Shown here: positions 18,365-28,096 of the stretch, piece after piece
Layout of the letters: each line of letters starts with the position of its first letter
Position numbering within the stretch: position 1 is the first letter of the stretch
NCBI RefSeq assembly: GCF_019670125.1
Contig: NZ_AP023033.1
Span: 62,001 to 126,000 of the forward strand
From: Agarivorans aestuarii
Lineage (GTDB): Bacteria > Pseudomonadota > Gammaproteobacteria > Enterobacterales > Celerinatantimonadaceae
Direction: 5' to 3'
Length of the DNA: 64,000 nt
Made by a program: the position numbers and the translations under genes
The notes under the pieces: model-generated
What the model was told of the DNA's origin: nothing
What the model saw: the letters and a program-made list of their open reading frames with translations, nothing else
Database searches by the model: none

Positions 18365-18376
18365 ATTGTCGACAAT
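18365..18376. promoter_or_regulatory. Upstream PrpR operator
   Basis: ATTGTCGACAAT, the same core as the operators at 17868 and 18271. Its centre is 93 bp from the promoter operator, close to nine helical turns, so two dimers could meet by DNA looping. Confidence 0.6.
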
Positions 18377-18472
18377 GTAGCCGCTTGGCATTTTAAGTTT
18401 GAGTAGCTTCTTTCTCGCTAGATGGGCTTAAAGGCTGAGTGCCTGCCGTTGCGAGTGCTGTTAAGTAAAGGG

Positions 18473-18907
18473 CTAGCTAATTCTCAATTGGGAAATAAGG
18501 CTAGCGGGCACATCTACTTGCCATTCTTTGAACTGGTTGAGGCTTTGTTCAATAGTACTTAGTTGCACAAACTTACAATTGTGTTTAGGTACTTCGGCAT
18601 GTGCTTGCTGCTTAAGGTATTCAAGCATTCCAGAATCAGCTGCTAGATAAATGCAGTGACTAAGTTGGTTTTGTAAACACCAGCCAATTTGCTGCTGCAT
18701 AATAGGGAGGCTTTCAGGAGTAAGAAATTGCCAATGGCGAATATCGTAAATGGCAGCCCAAGGTTTAGTGCCATATTGGCTCATTTCCCGTTGAACGTCG
18801 CTGCGGTATTCCTGGGTGGTGGTGACGTTCCAGCTATCATAAAGCTGGGCTAATAAAAAACCTTGCTCGGAGTGCAGTTGGTAATAGCCGTGGCTAGCTG
18901 GATGCAT
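18473..18907 (-). CDS. Hypothetical protein, STAS-like (144 aa)
   Basis: A 144-residue soluble protein with no signal peptide. Its order (a strand with LLAQLYDSW, a helix, KPWAAIYDIRHW, then a helix and a short strand with a hydrophobic run) resembles the small SpoIIAA/STAS-like proteins common in Vibrio and Shewanella. The regulatory role of that fold elsewhere cannot be extended to this protein. It is monocistronic, with a stop about 270 bases beyond the prpR start and a spacer of over 500 bases on its other side. Start and function are moderately and poorly supported respectively. Confidence 0.6.
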   Translation of the reverse strand: MHPASHGYYQLHSEQGFLLAQLYDSWNVTTTQEYRSDVQREMSQYGTKPWAAIYDIRHWQFLTPESLPIMQQQIGWCLQNQLSHCIYLAADSGMLEYLKQQAHAEVPKHNCKFVQLSTIEQSLNQFKEWQVDVPASLISQLRIS

Positions 18908-18982
18908 TTATACCTCTACTCATTATATTCACCAAAATCGTAGCTACGCACAATGCGTATGACAACGCTGCTTACTATTAAA

Positions 18983-19012
18983 CTAGCAAACGCAGTTAAC
19001 TGCAAATGCTAG
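18983..19012. repeat. 30-bp nested palindrome
   Basis: The perfect 12-bp palindrome GCAGTTAACTGC (18992-19003) is flanked symmetrically, after three bases on each side, by CTAGCA (18983-18988) and its complement TGCTAG (19007-19012). The symmetry over 30 bp suggests a protein-binding site or a cruciform or hairpin. It is 76 bases upstream of the minus-strand STAS-like gene. Confidence 0.6.
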
Positions 19013-19345
19013 CAAGGAGGGAGCGGATACGTCGCCAACGTGGTTTTTTTGTCTAAATTTATCATGTGTTTAGATAATTGTGCTGGCTGACAATTGGCAT
19101 ACAAAAAAGTCGGAAAATTGTTTATTACGCCGCTTGTGATTTGAGCAAACCCACGCTATGTTATGTGTTCAATCAATTACTGCAAAGTCGAGGCAACGAT
19201 GACACATTGTTTATGTTCAGCATATCGCTCAGCCCGACGTCTGTCAGTCAGCTTGTCTCGCGTAGGTCATAATAAACCCGCGATGCGAAATGATAGGCCA
19301 TGCAGCTAATTTAAGATTGAGTTACCTACCAATTTTACCCGAGCT

Positions 19346-19404
19346 GCGAAGTGTCGCAGTGAAGGAATTCCAAATTTAACCCTATCTTAACTGTGTCACT
19401 TCGC
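19346..19404 (+). promoter_or_regulatory. Leader inverted repeat before the 94-residue gene
   Basis: A 15-base arm (19346-19360, GCGAAGTG then CAGT) pairs with 19390-19404 in 12 of 15 positions around a 29-base loop. It ends about 22 bases before the ATG at 19427, with the AAGGAG ribosome site outside the stem. It could be a leader hairpin controlling expression, or an operator. Confidence 0.45.
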
Positions 19405-19426
19405 TCTCTATCAAGGAGAACGAGAC

Positions 19427-19711
19427 ATGATGTCACTTAAAATTCGCGTACTTAGCTTTACTGTAGAGTTGTTATTGCGCTATCAAGCACATTTAGAGGT
19501 CCAGCAATGGCTTAAGCAACAACGCCAACAAAGCTGGCGCGTAGAGGGAATTAACGCCCACACTGCCAAAGATATTGGTGCCGATCCCGATGGTCGATTT
19601 AGAGCTAAAGTTAAGCAAGCTGAGCCAGCCACTAAAGCTAAAGAGCTTAAGCAGCAAACTAGCCACAAAGCTTGGCGCACACGACAGAAAACTGTGAAAA
19701 TAGAGACGTAA
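19427..19711 (+). CDS. Hypothetical small basic protein (94 aa)
   Basis: A 94-residue protein with a good AAGGAG ribosome site before ATGATG and a strong terminator right after the stop, which together support a real gene. It is rich in Lys, Arg and Gln, with a hydrophobic-basic N-terminal helix (LLLRYQAHLEVQQWLKQQ) and a disordered basic tail. No family recognised; nucleic-acid binding is possible from composition only. The upstream inverted repeat may regulate it. Either of the two tandem ATG codons could be used. Confidence 0.6.
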   Translation: MMSLKIRVLSFTVELLLRYQAHLEVQQWLKQQRQQSWRVEGINAHTAKDIGADPDGRFRAKVKQAEPATKAKELKQQTSHKAWRTRQKTVKIET

Positions 19712-19715
19712 ACTA

Positions 19716-19737
19716 AGCGCCCTGCGGGGCGCTTTTT
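19716..19737 (+). terminator. Rho-independent terminator after the 94-residue gene
   Basis: A 7-bp GC-rich stem (AGCGCCC at 19716-19722 with 19727-19733), a four-base loop and a run of five T. Confidence 0.88.
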
Positions 19738-19880
19738 GTTTATTCTTCCGTGTTTTTAAGAGTTCACCGAGGCTGAAGTCCTCATTTTTTTACAAAATCT
19801 ATAAGCGATTTCTCGCAAGTGTTGGAGCATTAGCTCAGCTACAGTACACTAGCGACACACCGCATAAGTAGGAAGCAAAC

Positions 19881-20633
19881 ATGAGCGCTGAGCAAGACAC
19901 TACCCATTTTGGTTATAAAACCGTAAATCGCGACGAAAAGGTAAACCTTGTCGCTGATGTATTTCATTCGGTTGCAGCTAAATACGACGTAATGAATGAC
20001 CTTATGTCGGGTGGTATTCACCGTTTATGGAAGCGTTTTACCATTGATTGCAGCGGCGTTCGCCCCGGACAAAAAGTGTTGGATTTAGCCGGCGGAACTG
20101 GCGATTTAACCGCTAAGTTCTCGCGCATTGTGGGTAATAAAGGTGAGGTAGTACTGGCCGATATTAATGACTCAATGTTAAAAATGGGCCGCAGCAAATT
20201 GCGCGACAAAGGCATTGTTGGCAATGTTCGTTATGTGCAAGCCAATGCCGAAGCCCTGCCATTTCCAGACAATACTTTTGATGTGATCACCATTAGCTTT
20301 GGCTTGCGTAACGTTACCGATAAAGACGCTGCATTGCGCTCTATGTATCGCGTATTAAAACCCGGCGGACGCTTGTTAGTGCTTGAGTTTTCTAAGCCAG
20401 AGCTTGAAGCCGTGAGCAAAGTCTATGACGCCTATTCTTTCCATTTATTACCTAAAATGGGCCAACTGATTGCCAATGATGCCGAGAGCTATCAATACTT
20501 GGCTGAATCTATTCGCATGCATCCTGATCAAGAAACCCTCAAAGAGATGATGCAGCAAGCCGGTTTTGAAGGCGCCGAGTTTTACAATTTAACCGGTGGT
20601 GTTGTTGCGCTGCACCGCGGTTATAAGTTTTAA
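19881..20633 (+). CDS. ubiE: Ubiquinone/menaquinone C-methyltransferase UbiE
   Basis: A 250-residue SAM-dependent methyltransferase (E. coli 251). The SAM motif [15 protein letters not shown] lies at about residues 68-82. Other family signatures are [16 protein letters not shown] near the start, [10 protein letters not shown] and LVLEFSKP. It methylates the ring of demethylmenaquinone and the corresponding ubiquinone precursor at the inner membrane. GAAG precedes the ATG. It heads the conserved ubiE-ubiJ-ubiB-tatABC-tatD order; ubiJ follows after 9 bases. Confidence 0.96.
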   Translation: MSAEQDTTHFGYKTVNRDEKVNLVADVFHSVAAKYDVMNDLMSGGIHRLWKRFTIDCSGVRPGQKVLDLAGGTGDLTAKFSRIVGNKGEVVLADINDSMLKMGRSKLRDKGIVGNVRYVQANAEALPFPDNTFDVITISFGLRNVTDKDAALRSMYRVLKPGGRLLVLEFSKPELEAVSKVYDAYSFHLLPKMGQLIANDAESYQYLAESIRMHPDQETLKEMMQQAGFEGAEFYNLTGGVVALHRGYKF

Positions 20634-20642
20634 GAGGCCGCT

Positions 20643-21242
20643 ATGCCCTTATCGTCTCTCATTAGTGCTGGCGTAGAAGCACTTAGTAACCAAGTTTTAG
20701 CGCTGGATGAAAACAGCCACGTTCGCCGCGGTCAACTTGCTGGCAAAGTATTGGCAATCAAAATTAGCCCGTTGCCGTGTTTTTATTTTGTGATTAGTGA
20801 GCAGCAGTTGGATGTGCTTAATCAATATGAGGCGGAGCCCGATTGCAGTTTAAGCATGTCGTTGTTTACCTTGGCTGAGTTAAAACAAGCCGACAAAATC
20901 CCTAGTTTAATTAAACAAGATAAGTTGCAGCTTGAAGGTGACATTAAACTTGCTCAACAGTTTGCCGATTTGTTTTTGCAGCTAGACCCAGATTTTGAAG
21001 AGAAACTATCGCAGCGCATTGGCGATGTGGCCGCTTACCAAGTGGTGTCTAAAAGTCGCACGGTGGCGCAAGCACTTAAAAGTGTATTGAATAAAACCCC
21101 AGAAAAGATAAATGAAATAGCCAGTGAAGAATGGGGATTGCTGGTGGGGCAATTGGAATACCAGAGCTGGCAGCAGCAAGTTCAAGCCATGAGTAAGGAT
21201 ATCGATAAACTGGCCTTGCGCATTGAGGGTTTGAGTAAATGA
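20643..21242 (+). CDS. ubiJ: Ubiquinone biosynthesis accessory factor UbiJ
   Basis: A 199-residue SCP2-like protein (E. coli UbiJ 201). The N-terminal SCP2 lipid-binding domain spans about residues 15-115, with a C-terminal helical or coiled region ending in [15 protein letters not shown]. UbiJ works with UbiK in the soluble Ubi complex that handles the polyprenyl intermediates. It sits between ubiE and ubiB, and its stop overlaps the ubiB start as ATGA, so translation is coupled. Confidence 0.92.
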   Translation: MPLSSLISAGVEALSNQVLALDENSHVRRGQLAGKVLAIKISPLPCFYFVISEQQLDVLNQYEAEPDCSLSMSLFTLAELKQADKIPSLIKQDKLQLEGDIKLAQQFADLFLQLDPDFEEKLSQRIGDVAAYQVVSKSRTVAQALKSVLNKTPEKINEIASEEWGLLVGQLEYQSWQQQVQAMSKDIDKLALRIEGLSK

Positions 21243-22867
21243 CGCCCAAGGAGTTTGCGCGCTTTCGTCAAATAAACCGCACCCTTTGTCGTTATGGTAT
21301 CGACCAACTGTTACCTAAGCGTTTTTGGCCTTGGCCGCTACGTTTACTGCGCAGTATGGTGTTTTGGTGGCGTAATCAGCATAAAAATGACTCTGCCGGT
21401 GCCCGTATTCGCATGGCGATGGAAGAGTTAGGGCCAGTATTCATAAAATTTGGCCAGATGATGTCGACCCGTCGCGACTTGTTACCGCCCGATATCGCCG
21501 ATGAGCTCGCTTTGCTGCAAGACCAAGTGTCTCCGTTTTCAGGCGAGCTAGCTAAACAACAAATTGAGTTGGCTTTAGAGCGCCCTATCGACGAGCTGTT
21601 TGATGACTTTGATATGCAGCCCTTGGCATCGGCCTCTATTGCCCAAGTACATACCGCCACCTTAAAAGAAAATGGCCAAGAGGTGGTGCTTAAGGTAATT
21701 CGCCCTGGCATTGAGCAAACCATTCTCTCAGACATTGCCTTGATGCAGCGGGTTGCTGGCTTCTTTGCCCGATTTTTTGCTGATGGTCGCCGCTTACGTC
21801 CAAAAGAAGTGGTGGAAGAATACCGAAAAACCATTGTTGATGAATTAGATCTAGCGCGCGAAGCTTCTAACGCCATACAACTACGCCGTAATTTTACTGA
21901 CGCAAAAGAGCTGTATGTTCCAGAGGTGTACAGTGATCATTGCCGCAAAACCTTGTTGGTTATGGAACGCATTTACGGTATCCCTGTTGCCAACATTGAT
22001 GAGTTAGTAGCGCAAAACACCAATATGAAGCTATTGGCTGAGCGTGGTGTGGAAGTGTTCTTTACTCAGGTATTCAGAGACAGCTTTTTCCACGCGGATA
22101 TGCATCCTGGGAATATTTTTGTGTCACGCGAGCACCCAGAAGACCCGCAATACATAGGTATTGACTGTGGCATTGTGGGCACCTTGAATAAGGAAGATCA
22201 GCGCTATTTGGCCGAAAACTTTCTGGCATTTTTTAATCGCGATTATCACAAGGTGGCCCAGTTACATGTAGATTCGGGTTGGGTACCGGCAGATACCAAA
22301 GTGGAAGAGTTTGAGGCTGCAATTCGCACCGTGTGTGAACCTATTTTTGCCAAGCCGCTGTCAGAGATTTCCTTTGGTCACGTACTATTGAATTTGTTTA
22401 ATACTGCGCGTCGGTTCAATATGGAAGTTCAGCCGCAGTTGGTATTGTTACAAAAAACCTTGTTATATATAGAAGGTTTAGGGCGTCAGCTTTATCCGGA
22501 ATTGGATTTGTGGGCAACCGCTAAACCCTTTTTAGAACGTTGGATGCGCAAACAAGTGGGGCCAGAGGCAGTATTTACCGCCTTTAAAGAAAAGGCGCCT
22601 TACTGGTTGGAAACGCTGCCGCATTTACCAGAGTTGGTTTATGATAACCTGCAATTGGCAAAGCAACAGCAGCTTAAGTTTCAACAGTTTACAGCACAGT
22701 ATTTGCAGCAACAGAAGCAGCGCCAGCGTAGTTTAATTTTAGCCTTGGCAGCCGCTTCAAGTTTGATTTCGGCAGCTTTGCTTTACCCAAGTTTACCGAT
22801 TGTATCGATAGCCTTGGCAATAAGTAGTGGGTTTGTTGGGTTAATGAGTTGGCGACAACTAAAATAG
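21239..22867 (+). CDS. ubiB: Probable protein kinase-like ubiquinone factor UbiB
   Basis: A 542-residue member of the UbiB/ABC1/COQ8 family (E. coli 546). It has the KxGQ-type motif ([11 protein letters not shown]), the alanine-rich nucleotide loop ([11 protein letters not shown]), the VLKVIRPG lysine strand, the ExD-type helix, the catalytic HADMHPGN and the DCG metal motif. Two C-terminal membrane helices lie at about residues 498-516 and 520-537. The family is an ATPase needed for ubiquinone synthesis, probably by extracting lipid precursors. Overlaps ubiJ by four bases; tatA follows after 45 bases. Confidence 0.95.
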   Translation: MTPKEFARFRQINRTLCRYGIDQLLPKRFWPWPLRLLRSMVFWWRNQHKNDSAGARIRMAMEELGPVFIKFGQMMSTRRDLLPPDIADELALLQDQVSPFSGELAKQQIELALERPIDELFDDFDMQPLASASIAQVHTATLKENGQEVVLKVIRPGIEQTILSDIALMQRVAGFFARFFADGRRLRPKEVVEEYRKTIVDELDLAREASNAIQLRRNFTDAKELYVPEVYSDHCRKTLLVMERIYGIPVANIDELVAQNTNMKLLAERGVEVFFTQVFRDSFFHADMHPGNIFVSREHPEDPQYIGIDCGIVGTLNKEDQRYLAENFLAFFNRDYHKVAQLHVDSGWVPADTKVEEFEAAIRTVCEPIFAKPLSEISFGHVLLNLFNTARRFNMEVQPQLVLLQKTLLYIEGLGRQLYPELDLWATAKPFLERWMRKQVGPEAVFTAFKEKAPYWLETLPHLPELVYDNLQLAKQQQLKFQQFTAQYLQQQKQRQRSLILALAAASSLISAALLYPSLPIVSIALAISSGFVGLMSWRQLK

Positions 22868-22912
22868 ATATATAGCCATTGTGGCTAAGCAGAATAGGAA
22901 AAGGAAAAACAG

Positions 22913-23149
22913 ATGGGTGGAATTAGTATTTGGCAACTGTTGATCGTAGCGGTAATTGTGGTGTTGCTATTTGGAACCAAAAAACTGCGTAACATGGGTG
23001 GAGACCTAGGTTCTGCAGTAAAAGGTTTTAAAAATGCCATGAACGACGATGAAAGCAAAACGGCTGAAAAATCTACACCAGAACAACTTGCTCAAAACAA
23101 AGAGCAAGCTGAAGAAACCGCTAAAAGCAAAGACCAACAGCAAGGCTAA
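22913..23149 (+). CDS. tatA: Twin-arginine translocase subunit TatA
   Basis: A 78-residue protein: a short N-terminal membrane helix ([18 protein letters not shown]), the FGTKKLR hinge, an amphipathic helix ([11 protein letters not shown]) and a charged disordered tail. It starts MGGIS as in typical TatA and forms the protein-conducting oligomers of the Tat pathway with TatB and TatC. An AAGGAAAAA stretch precedes the ATG; tatB starts two bases after its stop. Confidence 0.95.
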   Translation: MGGISIWQLLIVAVIVVLLFGTKKLRNMGGDLGSAVKGFKNAMNDDESKTAEKSTPEQLAQNKEQAEETAKSKDQQQG

Positions 23150-23151
23150 GC

Positions 23152-23535
23152 ATGTTTGATATTGGGTTTTGGGAGTTAATCCTTATCTCGGTGATGGGCT
23201 TAGTGATACTAGGCCCAGAACGCTTGCCAGGCGCTATTCGTAGTGTGTTGGCGGTGGTACGTAAGGTAAAGCAGTCGGTGTCTTCGGTAACTACTGAGCT
23301 TAAGCAGGAGCTTGAGCTAGACGAGCTTCACCAAAACCTTAAAAAAGCCGAGCAGCAAGGTCTTGAGTCGCTTAATGGTGATTTAAGTGAATCTTTCGAA
23401 ACCTTAAAAGCCCGCGCCGAATCGGTGACTCGCCCCTATCAAAAGAGTGCACCAGAGCAAAATCAACACGAGGCCGACACGGTAACCATGCCCAGTGATC
23501 CGCCACCTGAATCCAGCCAAGAAGATAAAAAATAA
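23152..23535 (+). CDS. tatB: Twin-arginine translocase subunit TatB
   Basis: A 127-residue protein with the TatB start MFDIGFWELILI, the conserved glutamate in the membrane helix, the GPERLPGAIR hinge, an amphipathic helix and a proline-rich acidic tail. It is shorter than E. coli TatB (171), the difference lying in the variable tail. TatB pairs with TatC in the signal-peptide receptor complex. Lies in tight series with tatA and tatC. Confidence 0.95.
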   Translation: MFDIGFWELILISVMGLVILGPERLPGAIRSVLAVVRKVKQSVSSVTTELKQELELDELHQNLKKAEQQGLESLNGDLSESFETLKARAESVTRPYQKSAPEQNQHEADTVTMPSDPPPESSQEDKK

Positions 23536-23538
23536 GCT

Positions 23539-24279
23539 ATGAGTGACGCCCCTGCGCAGCCCTTAATTGAGCATTTAGTTGAGTTACGCAATCGCTTGTT
23601 ACGTGGAGTATTGGCTTGTTTGCTAATTTTTCTCTGCCTAGTGTATTTTGCTAACGACATTTACGCTTTGCTTGCCGAGCCTTTGTTAAGCGTAATGCCA
23701 GAAAACGCCAGCATGATTGCTACCGATGTTGCTGCGCCGTTTTTTACCCCGATAAAACTAACTTTGGTGGCCTCAGTATTTTTAGCCATGCCGTATTTGT
23801 TAGCGCAAGCTTGGGGCTTTATTGCGCCGGGTTTGTATCAACACGAGCGCAAATTGCTAATCCCCTTAGTATTTGGCTCAGGCTTGTTGTTTTACGCTGG
23901 CGTGGCGTTCGCCTTTTATGTGGTATTTCCACTGGCATTTGCTTTTTTCACTGCGGTTGCGCCCGAAGGCGTAACCATTGCTACCGACATTTCCAACTAT
24001 TTGGATTTTGTACTTAAGCTGTTTTTTGCTTTTGGTTTAGCCTTTGAAATTCCCATCGCTACCATGTTGTTATGCTGGTCTGGTGCCACCACGCCTGAAA
24101 AGCTGCGCAGCAAGCGCCCTTACGTGATTGTGGGTGCTTTTGTAGTGGGTATGTTATTAACCCCGCCAGATATTATTTCGCAAACCCTGTTGGCCTTGCC
24201 AATGTGGTTGCTGTTTGAAGTGGGATTGTTCTTTGCGCGCTTTTATGTGCGTAAAGATGACGAAGAAGCGCAAGCTTAG
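23539..24279 (+). CDS. tatC: Twin-arginine translocase subunit TatC
   Basis: A 246-residue protein with six membrane helices, the conserved N-terminal [11 protein letters not shown] and the first-periplasmic-loop and GLAFEIP regions that recognise the twin-arginine signal. It is the core Tat receptor. It begins three bases after the tatB stop; tatD follows eight bases after the TAG. Confidence 0.96.
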   Translation: MSDAPAQPLIEHLVELRNRLLRGVLACLLIFLCLVYFANDIYALLAEPLLSVMPENASMIATDVAAPFFTPIKLTLVASVFLAMPYLLAQAWGFIAPGLYQHERKLLIPLVFGSGLLFYAGVAFAFYVVFPLAFAFFTAVAPEGVTIATDISNYLDFVLKLFFAFGLAFEIPIATMLLCWSGATTPEKLRSKRPYVIVGAFVVGMLLTPPDIISQTLLALPMWLLFEVGLFFARFYVRKDDEEAQA

Positions 24280-24286
24280 CGCACCC

Positions 24287-25066
24287 ATGTTTGATATTGC
24301 ACTAAACCTTACTAGCTCGCAGTTTGATAAAGACCGTGATGAGGTGATCGCTCGCGCCCAACAAGCCGGGGTAAACGGTATGTTGCTGTTAGCCAGCGAT
24401 ATGCAAGAGAGCCAAGCAGTTAGTGAGCTGGCCTTAAAGTGGCCAAAAGTGTGTTATGCCACGGCAGGTGTGCACCCTCATGATGCAAAGTCGGTAACTA
24501 TTGAGCAATTACAACAGCTTAAACCTTTGCTTGCACAACCACAGGTGCTGGCAGTAGGGGAATGTGGCTTAGATTTCAACCGTGACTTTTCGCCGCGCCC
24601 GCAGCAAGAAGCCATTTTTGAAGCCCAGCTAGCTTTAGCAGCCGAGTTGAACATGCCGGTGGTAATGCATGAGCGTGATGCGCATCAACGCTTTATCGAT
24701 ATTCTCACACCTTGGCGAGATAAGCTTCCCGGCGCAGTGTTGCACTGTTTTACCAGTGATAAAGCCGCACTTAAAGCGTGTTTAGATTTAGACTTATATA
24801 TTGGTATCACCGGCTGGGTATGTGATGAACGCCGCGGTGAAGACCTGCAACAGCGCGTAACCGAGATCCCTAACGAACGCTTGTTGCTAGAAACCGATGC
24901 CCCTTATTTACTTCCTCGCGATTTGCGCCCTAAGCCCAAAAGTCGCCGTAACGAACCCTGCTACTTGCCACATATTTATCAGCGAGTGGCGGACCTGCGC
25001 GAGCAAAGCGTGGCGGAACTGCAACAACATACCCAGCAGAACGTTGAGCGTTTGCTCAACATCTAA
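24287..25066 (+). CDS. tatD: TatD-family metal-dependent DNase
   Basis: A 259-residue TIM-barrel hydrolase. It begins MFDIALNLTSSQFDKDRD, close to the true TatD start (which lacks the HxH of its paralogues). It has TAGVHPHDAK, AVGECGLDFNRDFSPR, the metal residues of VMHERDAH and LHCFT, and LLLETDAPYLLPRDLRPKP. The ATG at 24287 is preferred over upstream starts inside tatC because the family begins here. TatD proteins are 3'-5' exonucleases; despite its name it is not needed for Tat export. Last gene of the ubi-tat cluster. Confidence 0.92.
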   Translation: MFDIALNLTSSQFDKDRDEVIARAQQAGVNGMLLLASDMQESQAVSELALKWPKVCYATAGVHPHDAKSVTIEQLQQLKPLLAQPQVLAVGECGLDFNRDFSPRPQQEAIFEAQLALAAELNMPVVMHERDAHQRFIDILTPWRDKLPGAVLHCFTSDKAALKACLDLDLYIGITGWVCDERRGEDLQQRVTEIPNERLLLETDAPYLLPRDLRPKPKSRRNEPCYLPHIYQRVADLREQSVAELQQHTQQNVERLLNI

Positions 25067-25238
25067 TCTGACTCAAGTCATTCAAATGTCATGTTTTTAT
25101 AACTAAGCTTCAGTGTTGGTTTGGCTCTTGCTTGGCTTTATTCTTAAAAGCTTTCTATGCTTGAAAGATAAGTCTGAGACTTAACGAAAGCAATTGGCAG
25201 TTTTGCTATGAATAGCTGTTCAGGGAAGAGAAAAAACT

Positions 25239-26156
25239 TTGATTAAATTTTCAACGATATTGAGGCAATGGCGCTTTTTGTGTTGGTGCATACTGCTAGT
25301 AAGCCCCAGTAGTTTTTCCGCAATTGTTAACAACAATCACTTATATCAAAAAGCACAGTTTATTAGTCAGCAGTTGCAAGCCATTCGTGCCCAGCAAAAA
25401 CTTGCTGAAGTGCAGCCAGAGCCGCAAATATTTGCTGACAAACTGGCTGTGCATTTGGTTTTTAAAACCCGCCAATTAAGTTCCTTAGCGGCTACCTTGC
25501 AAACCCAACAAGGCTTAAGTGCTAGCGAACTTGCACCCGCGGAATATCGGGTTATTCGCCCGCGCAGTGTCATGCCTTATCTCAAAGAGCTGGAGCAACA
25601 GCTGCTGCAAATAAGCAAAAAACTAGGTGTGTCAGCAGGCGAAGAAGTAGAACGTCCTTTGGGTAAATCAGTTAACGACGTTTATCAGCAATTAGTGATT
25701 ATTGAGCACCTGTTTGAAGGTTTGATAGAGCGTCAGCCACAGCAGGTTTTAGCTAATAATGTCGCGCGGATTAAAGCTGATCTGCAGCAAATTAGCCAAG
25801 CGCGCGAGCTGCCTTTGCAGTTTGCTGGAGAAACCTCGGTAATTGGCCGAGAGACTACCGACGTAAATATTATTGCCCTGCAGTGTTTGTATCTATTGGA
25901 GAGGCTGTTTCGCCAATTGGAGATTGAGCCTAGTAAACCAGGCCGATTGCCTGCGGGAGAGTCTAAAGAGTATCAAGTGGTGGATACCAGTGTGAGTTTG
26001 CTCGCCGAGCTGCATCGCGCCAAAACTATCCTGCAAATTGAACATGATAGCCAAGCAAATCCAAGTTCTGCATTTGCCGACGCTAATCAAGCCTATGCGG
26101 CTTGGGTGAGTGTGCGTAGCGGCTTGTTGGTAATGGTAGGAGCGGCAGCCTTATGA
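25239..26156 (+). CDS. Hypothetical periplasmic helical protein coupled to a chemoreceptor
   Basis: A 305-residue protein with an N-terminal signal peptide (hydrophobic run [16 protein letters not shown]) and a mature part predicted by eye to be nearly all helix, with repeated blocks such as [16 protein letters not shown] and [16 protein letters not shown]. The start is a TTG at 25239 following GGGAAG. Its stop overlaps the start of the chemoreceptor gene (ATGA), so the two are made together. It may be a periplasmic partner that presents a ligand to the receptor. I do not recognise the family. Confidence 0.65.
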   Translation: MIKFSTILRQWRFLCWCILLVSPSSFSAIVNNNHLYQKAQFISQQLQAIRAQQKLAEVQPEPQIFADKLAVHLVFKTRQLSSLAATLQTQQGLSASELAPAEYRVIRPRSVMPYLKELEQQLLQISKKLGVSAGEEVERPLGKSVNDVYQQLVIIEHLFEGLIERQPQQVLANNVARIKADLQQISQARELPLQFAGETSVIGRETTDVNIIALQCLYLLERLFRQLEIEPSKPGRLPAGESKEYQVVDTSVSLLAELHRAKTILQIEHDSQANPSSAFADANQAYAAWVSVRSGLLVMVGAAAL

Positions 26157-28096
26157 TGGACAAACTCAGCCTTAGTCAAAAAATCGCGCTTATTCCTTGT
26201 GGCATAGTGTTGCTGCTAGCCTTAATGCTATGGAATAGTCACTACTCTATAAGTGGGGTACAACAACAAGCGGTAGAGTTTTCTAGCACCGTAGAGCCTA
26301 GCGCCCGTTTGGCCGGAGAACTATCGGTAAATGCCTTGCAGCGTTTGGTATTACAGTCTCGCTATAGCCAAAGCGAAGATCCACGTTTGTTGCAGCAATA
26401 TCAGCAGCTGGCTGAACAAGCTCAGAACTTGGCGCAAAGCCCGCATTTAGCTGGCTTTGAAAATGCTGAGCAAATAACGGGTAATAGCCAATTATTGGAT
26501 CAACATTTTGTCGACGAACTGGTGCCACTGTTAGCGGAGGTAAGCGCCTTAGAAAACACCGTATTGCGCCAACTGGTACCACAAGCCTTGGCGAAAACTG
26601 CGGATATTCATGCCACCCTAGATTTGCTTAACTCCGGGCGTTTACCAGCCCTAACCGTAAGTTTAGCCAATCATATTCAAGCGGCATCCATTGCCCTGAT
26701 GAGCCACCTCAATCGCCGAGACAGCCGCAGTAAAGACCAATTCTATTTAGAACTTTTTGGTGCCGAAAACGACCTTATTGATTTAACAAAGGGTCTAAAT
26801 CGAGAGCACCACAAAGCATGGATTGCTGAAGTAGAACAATACGTTAAACAGCTTTCGCTAGCGGCTATTGGCATTTTTGAGCTCTTAGAAGAGCAAGAGC
26901 TATTAATGGAAGATTTGCTCAACCCCGCCGCTGAGCAAGTGGTGCAGGGCGCCGGCGATAGCCAGCAAACACAATGGCAAATTTTGGGAGAATCTAGCCA
27001 AGCCATTGCTCAGCAGCTGCACCAAACTGCGCGCACAAGCTTGGCTTTTGGTGTATCAATTGTATTTATTTCATTGTTGCTCGCATGGGTGATTACCCGA
27101 TTTATTCGCCAACCTGTGGTTACCATGGTGCAAGCCATGCAGGCGATTGCCCAAGGAGATGGGGATTTAACCCAGCGTTTAAAAGTTAAAGGTAAAGATG
27201 AATTAGCCCAGCTGGCAGCGGCATTTAATCAATTTATTGAGTTGCTGCAGGGCACGGTTACAAGCATTAACCAGCATGTTGCCACCTTGAATGAAGCGGC
27301 CAATCAGCTAAACCAGTTGGCCCAGCAATCTAAGGGGCAAGTAGGTCAACAGCAACAAGTTGTTGCCGAAGTAAGCCAGCATATTGGCAGCTTGTCGCAA
27401 GGTTTTAATGAAGTGGCCAATCATGTACGTAATGCCGACCAGTCGGCAATTGCGATTGATGAAGCGTCGATGAAAGGAAATACCCTGACTCAATCGGCTA
27501 CCAATGAAATTAAGCACTTGGTGAGTCAAGTAGATACAGCCTCGGTAGATATGCGTGAATTAGCGCAAAACAGTAAAGACGCCAGCAAAATCTTAGAAGT
27601 GATTAACGGCATTGCCGAACAAACTAACCTGCTGGCGCTTAATGCTGCGATTGAGTCTGCACGCGCTGGTGAGCATGGCCGTGGCTTTGCGGTAGTTGCC
27701 GATGAGGTTCGCAATTTAGCTAAGCAAACCCGTGGTTCAACCGATCAAATCGAACAGATGATGAGTGACTTAGTGAAAGGCGCCGAGAAAACCGAGGGGC
27801 AAATGCAACAAGGCAAAGTGCAAGCTAATACCAGTTTTGTACTAATGTCAGAAATGCAGCTTTCAGTAGAGAAAACCCATCAATTGGTAAGCGACATCAC
27901 ACGTTTGCTTGATGATGTAAGTGCCGCTTGTGATGCGCAATTATCAACCTCTGAAACAGTGGTTAGTGAGATGCAAGATATTGAGTCGGCAGCTCAAATG
28001 AGTTTAGAAGGCACCGAGCAAACCGCTGAGCAAGCTCATAAGGTTGGTCAATTGAGTAGCCTTATTCAAGCCAGTATTGCTAATTTCAAGGTATAA
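26153..28096 (+). CDS. Methyl-accepting chemotaxis protein with helical sensor domain
   Basis: A 647-residue chemoreceptor: a cytoplasmic start, first membrane helix (about residues 12-28), a periplasmic helical-bundle sensor (about 35-290), second membrane helix (about 297-318), HAMP domain, and a signalling domain with the conserved hairpin tip ([19 protein letters not shown], then [13 protein letters not shown]). The C-terminus has no CheR-binding pentapeptide. Start may be either of the tandem ATG codons at 26153 and 26156. The upstream gene overlaps it and encodes a periplasmic protein, suggesting an indirect sensing mechanism. Ligand unknown. Confidence 0.92.
   Translation: MMDKLSLSQKIALIPCGIVLLLALMLWNSHYSISGVQQQAVEFSSTVEPSARLAGELSVNALQRLVLQSRYSQSEDPRLLQQYQQLAEQAQNLAQSPHLAGFENAEQITGNSQLLDQHFVDELVPLLAEVSALENTVLRQLVPQALAKTADIHATLDLLNSGRLPALTVSLANHIQAASIALMSHLNRRDSRSKDQFYLELFGAENDLIDLTKGLNREHHKAWIAEVEQYVKQLSLAAIGIFELLEEQELLMEDLLNPAAEQVVQGAGDSQQTQWQILGESSQAIAQQLHQTARTSLAFGVSIVFISLLLAWVITRFIRQPVVTMVQAMQAIAQGDGDLTQRLKVKGKDELAQLAAAFNQFIELLQGTVTSINQHVATLNEAANQLNQLAQQSKGQVGQQQQVVAEVSQHIGSLSQGFNEVANHVRNADQSAIAIDEASMKGNTLTQSATNEIKHLVSQVDTASVDMRELAQNSKDASKILEVINGIAEQTNLLALNAAIESARAGEHGRGFAVVADEVRNLAKQTRGSTDQIEQMMSDLVKGAEKTEGQMQQGKVQANTSFVLMSEMQLSVEKTHQLVSDITRLLDDVSAACDAQLSTSETVVSEMQDIESAAQMSLEGTEQTAEQAHKVGQLSSLIQASIANFKV

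Larger units (their letters stand above)
18908..19426. other. 519-base spacer with palindromes and no convincing gene
   Basis: No credible coding region was found; a 64-codon frame at 19078-19272 has no ribosome site or recognisable content. The stretch holds a nested palindrome (18983-19012) and an inverted repeat (19346-19404) just before the next gene. A run of seven T at about 19044 could end a short transcript, but the preceding stem is weak, so a small RNA gene is possible but not shown. Confidence 0.5.

Noticed and set aside
19035-19052. Possible terminator with T7 run in the spacer, hinting at a small RNA
   Set aside because: The stem is only about three to four pairs; not enough to call a small RNA gene.
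19078-19272. 64-codon frame in the 519-base spacer
   Set aside because: No ribosome site, non-ATG start and unlikely composition.
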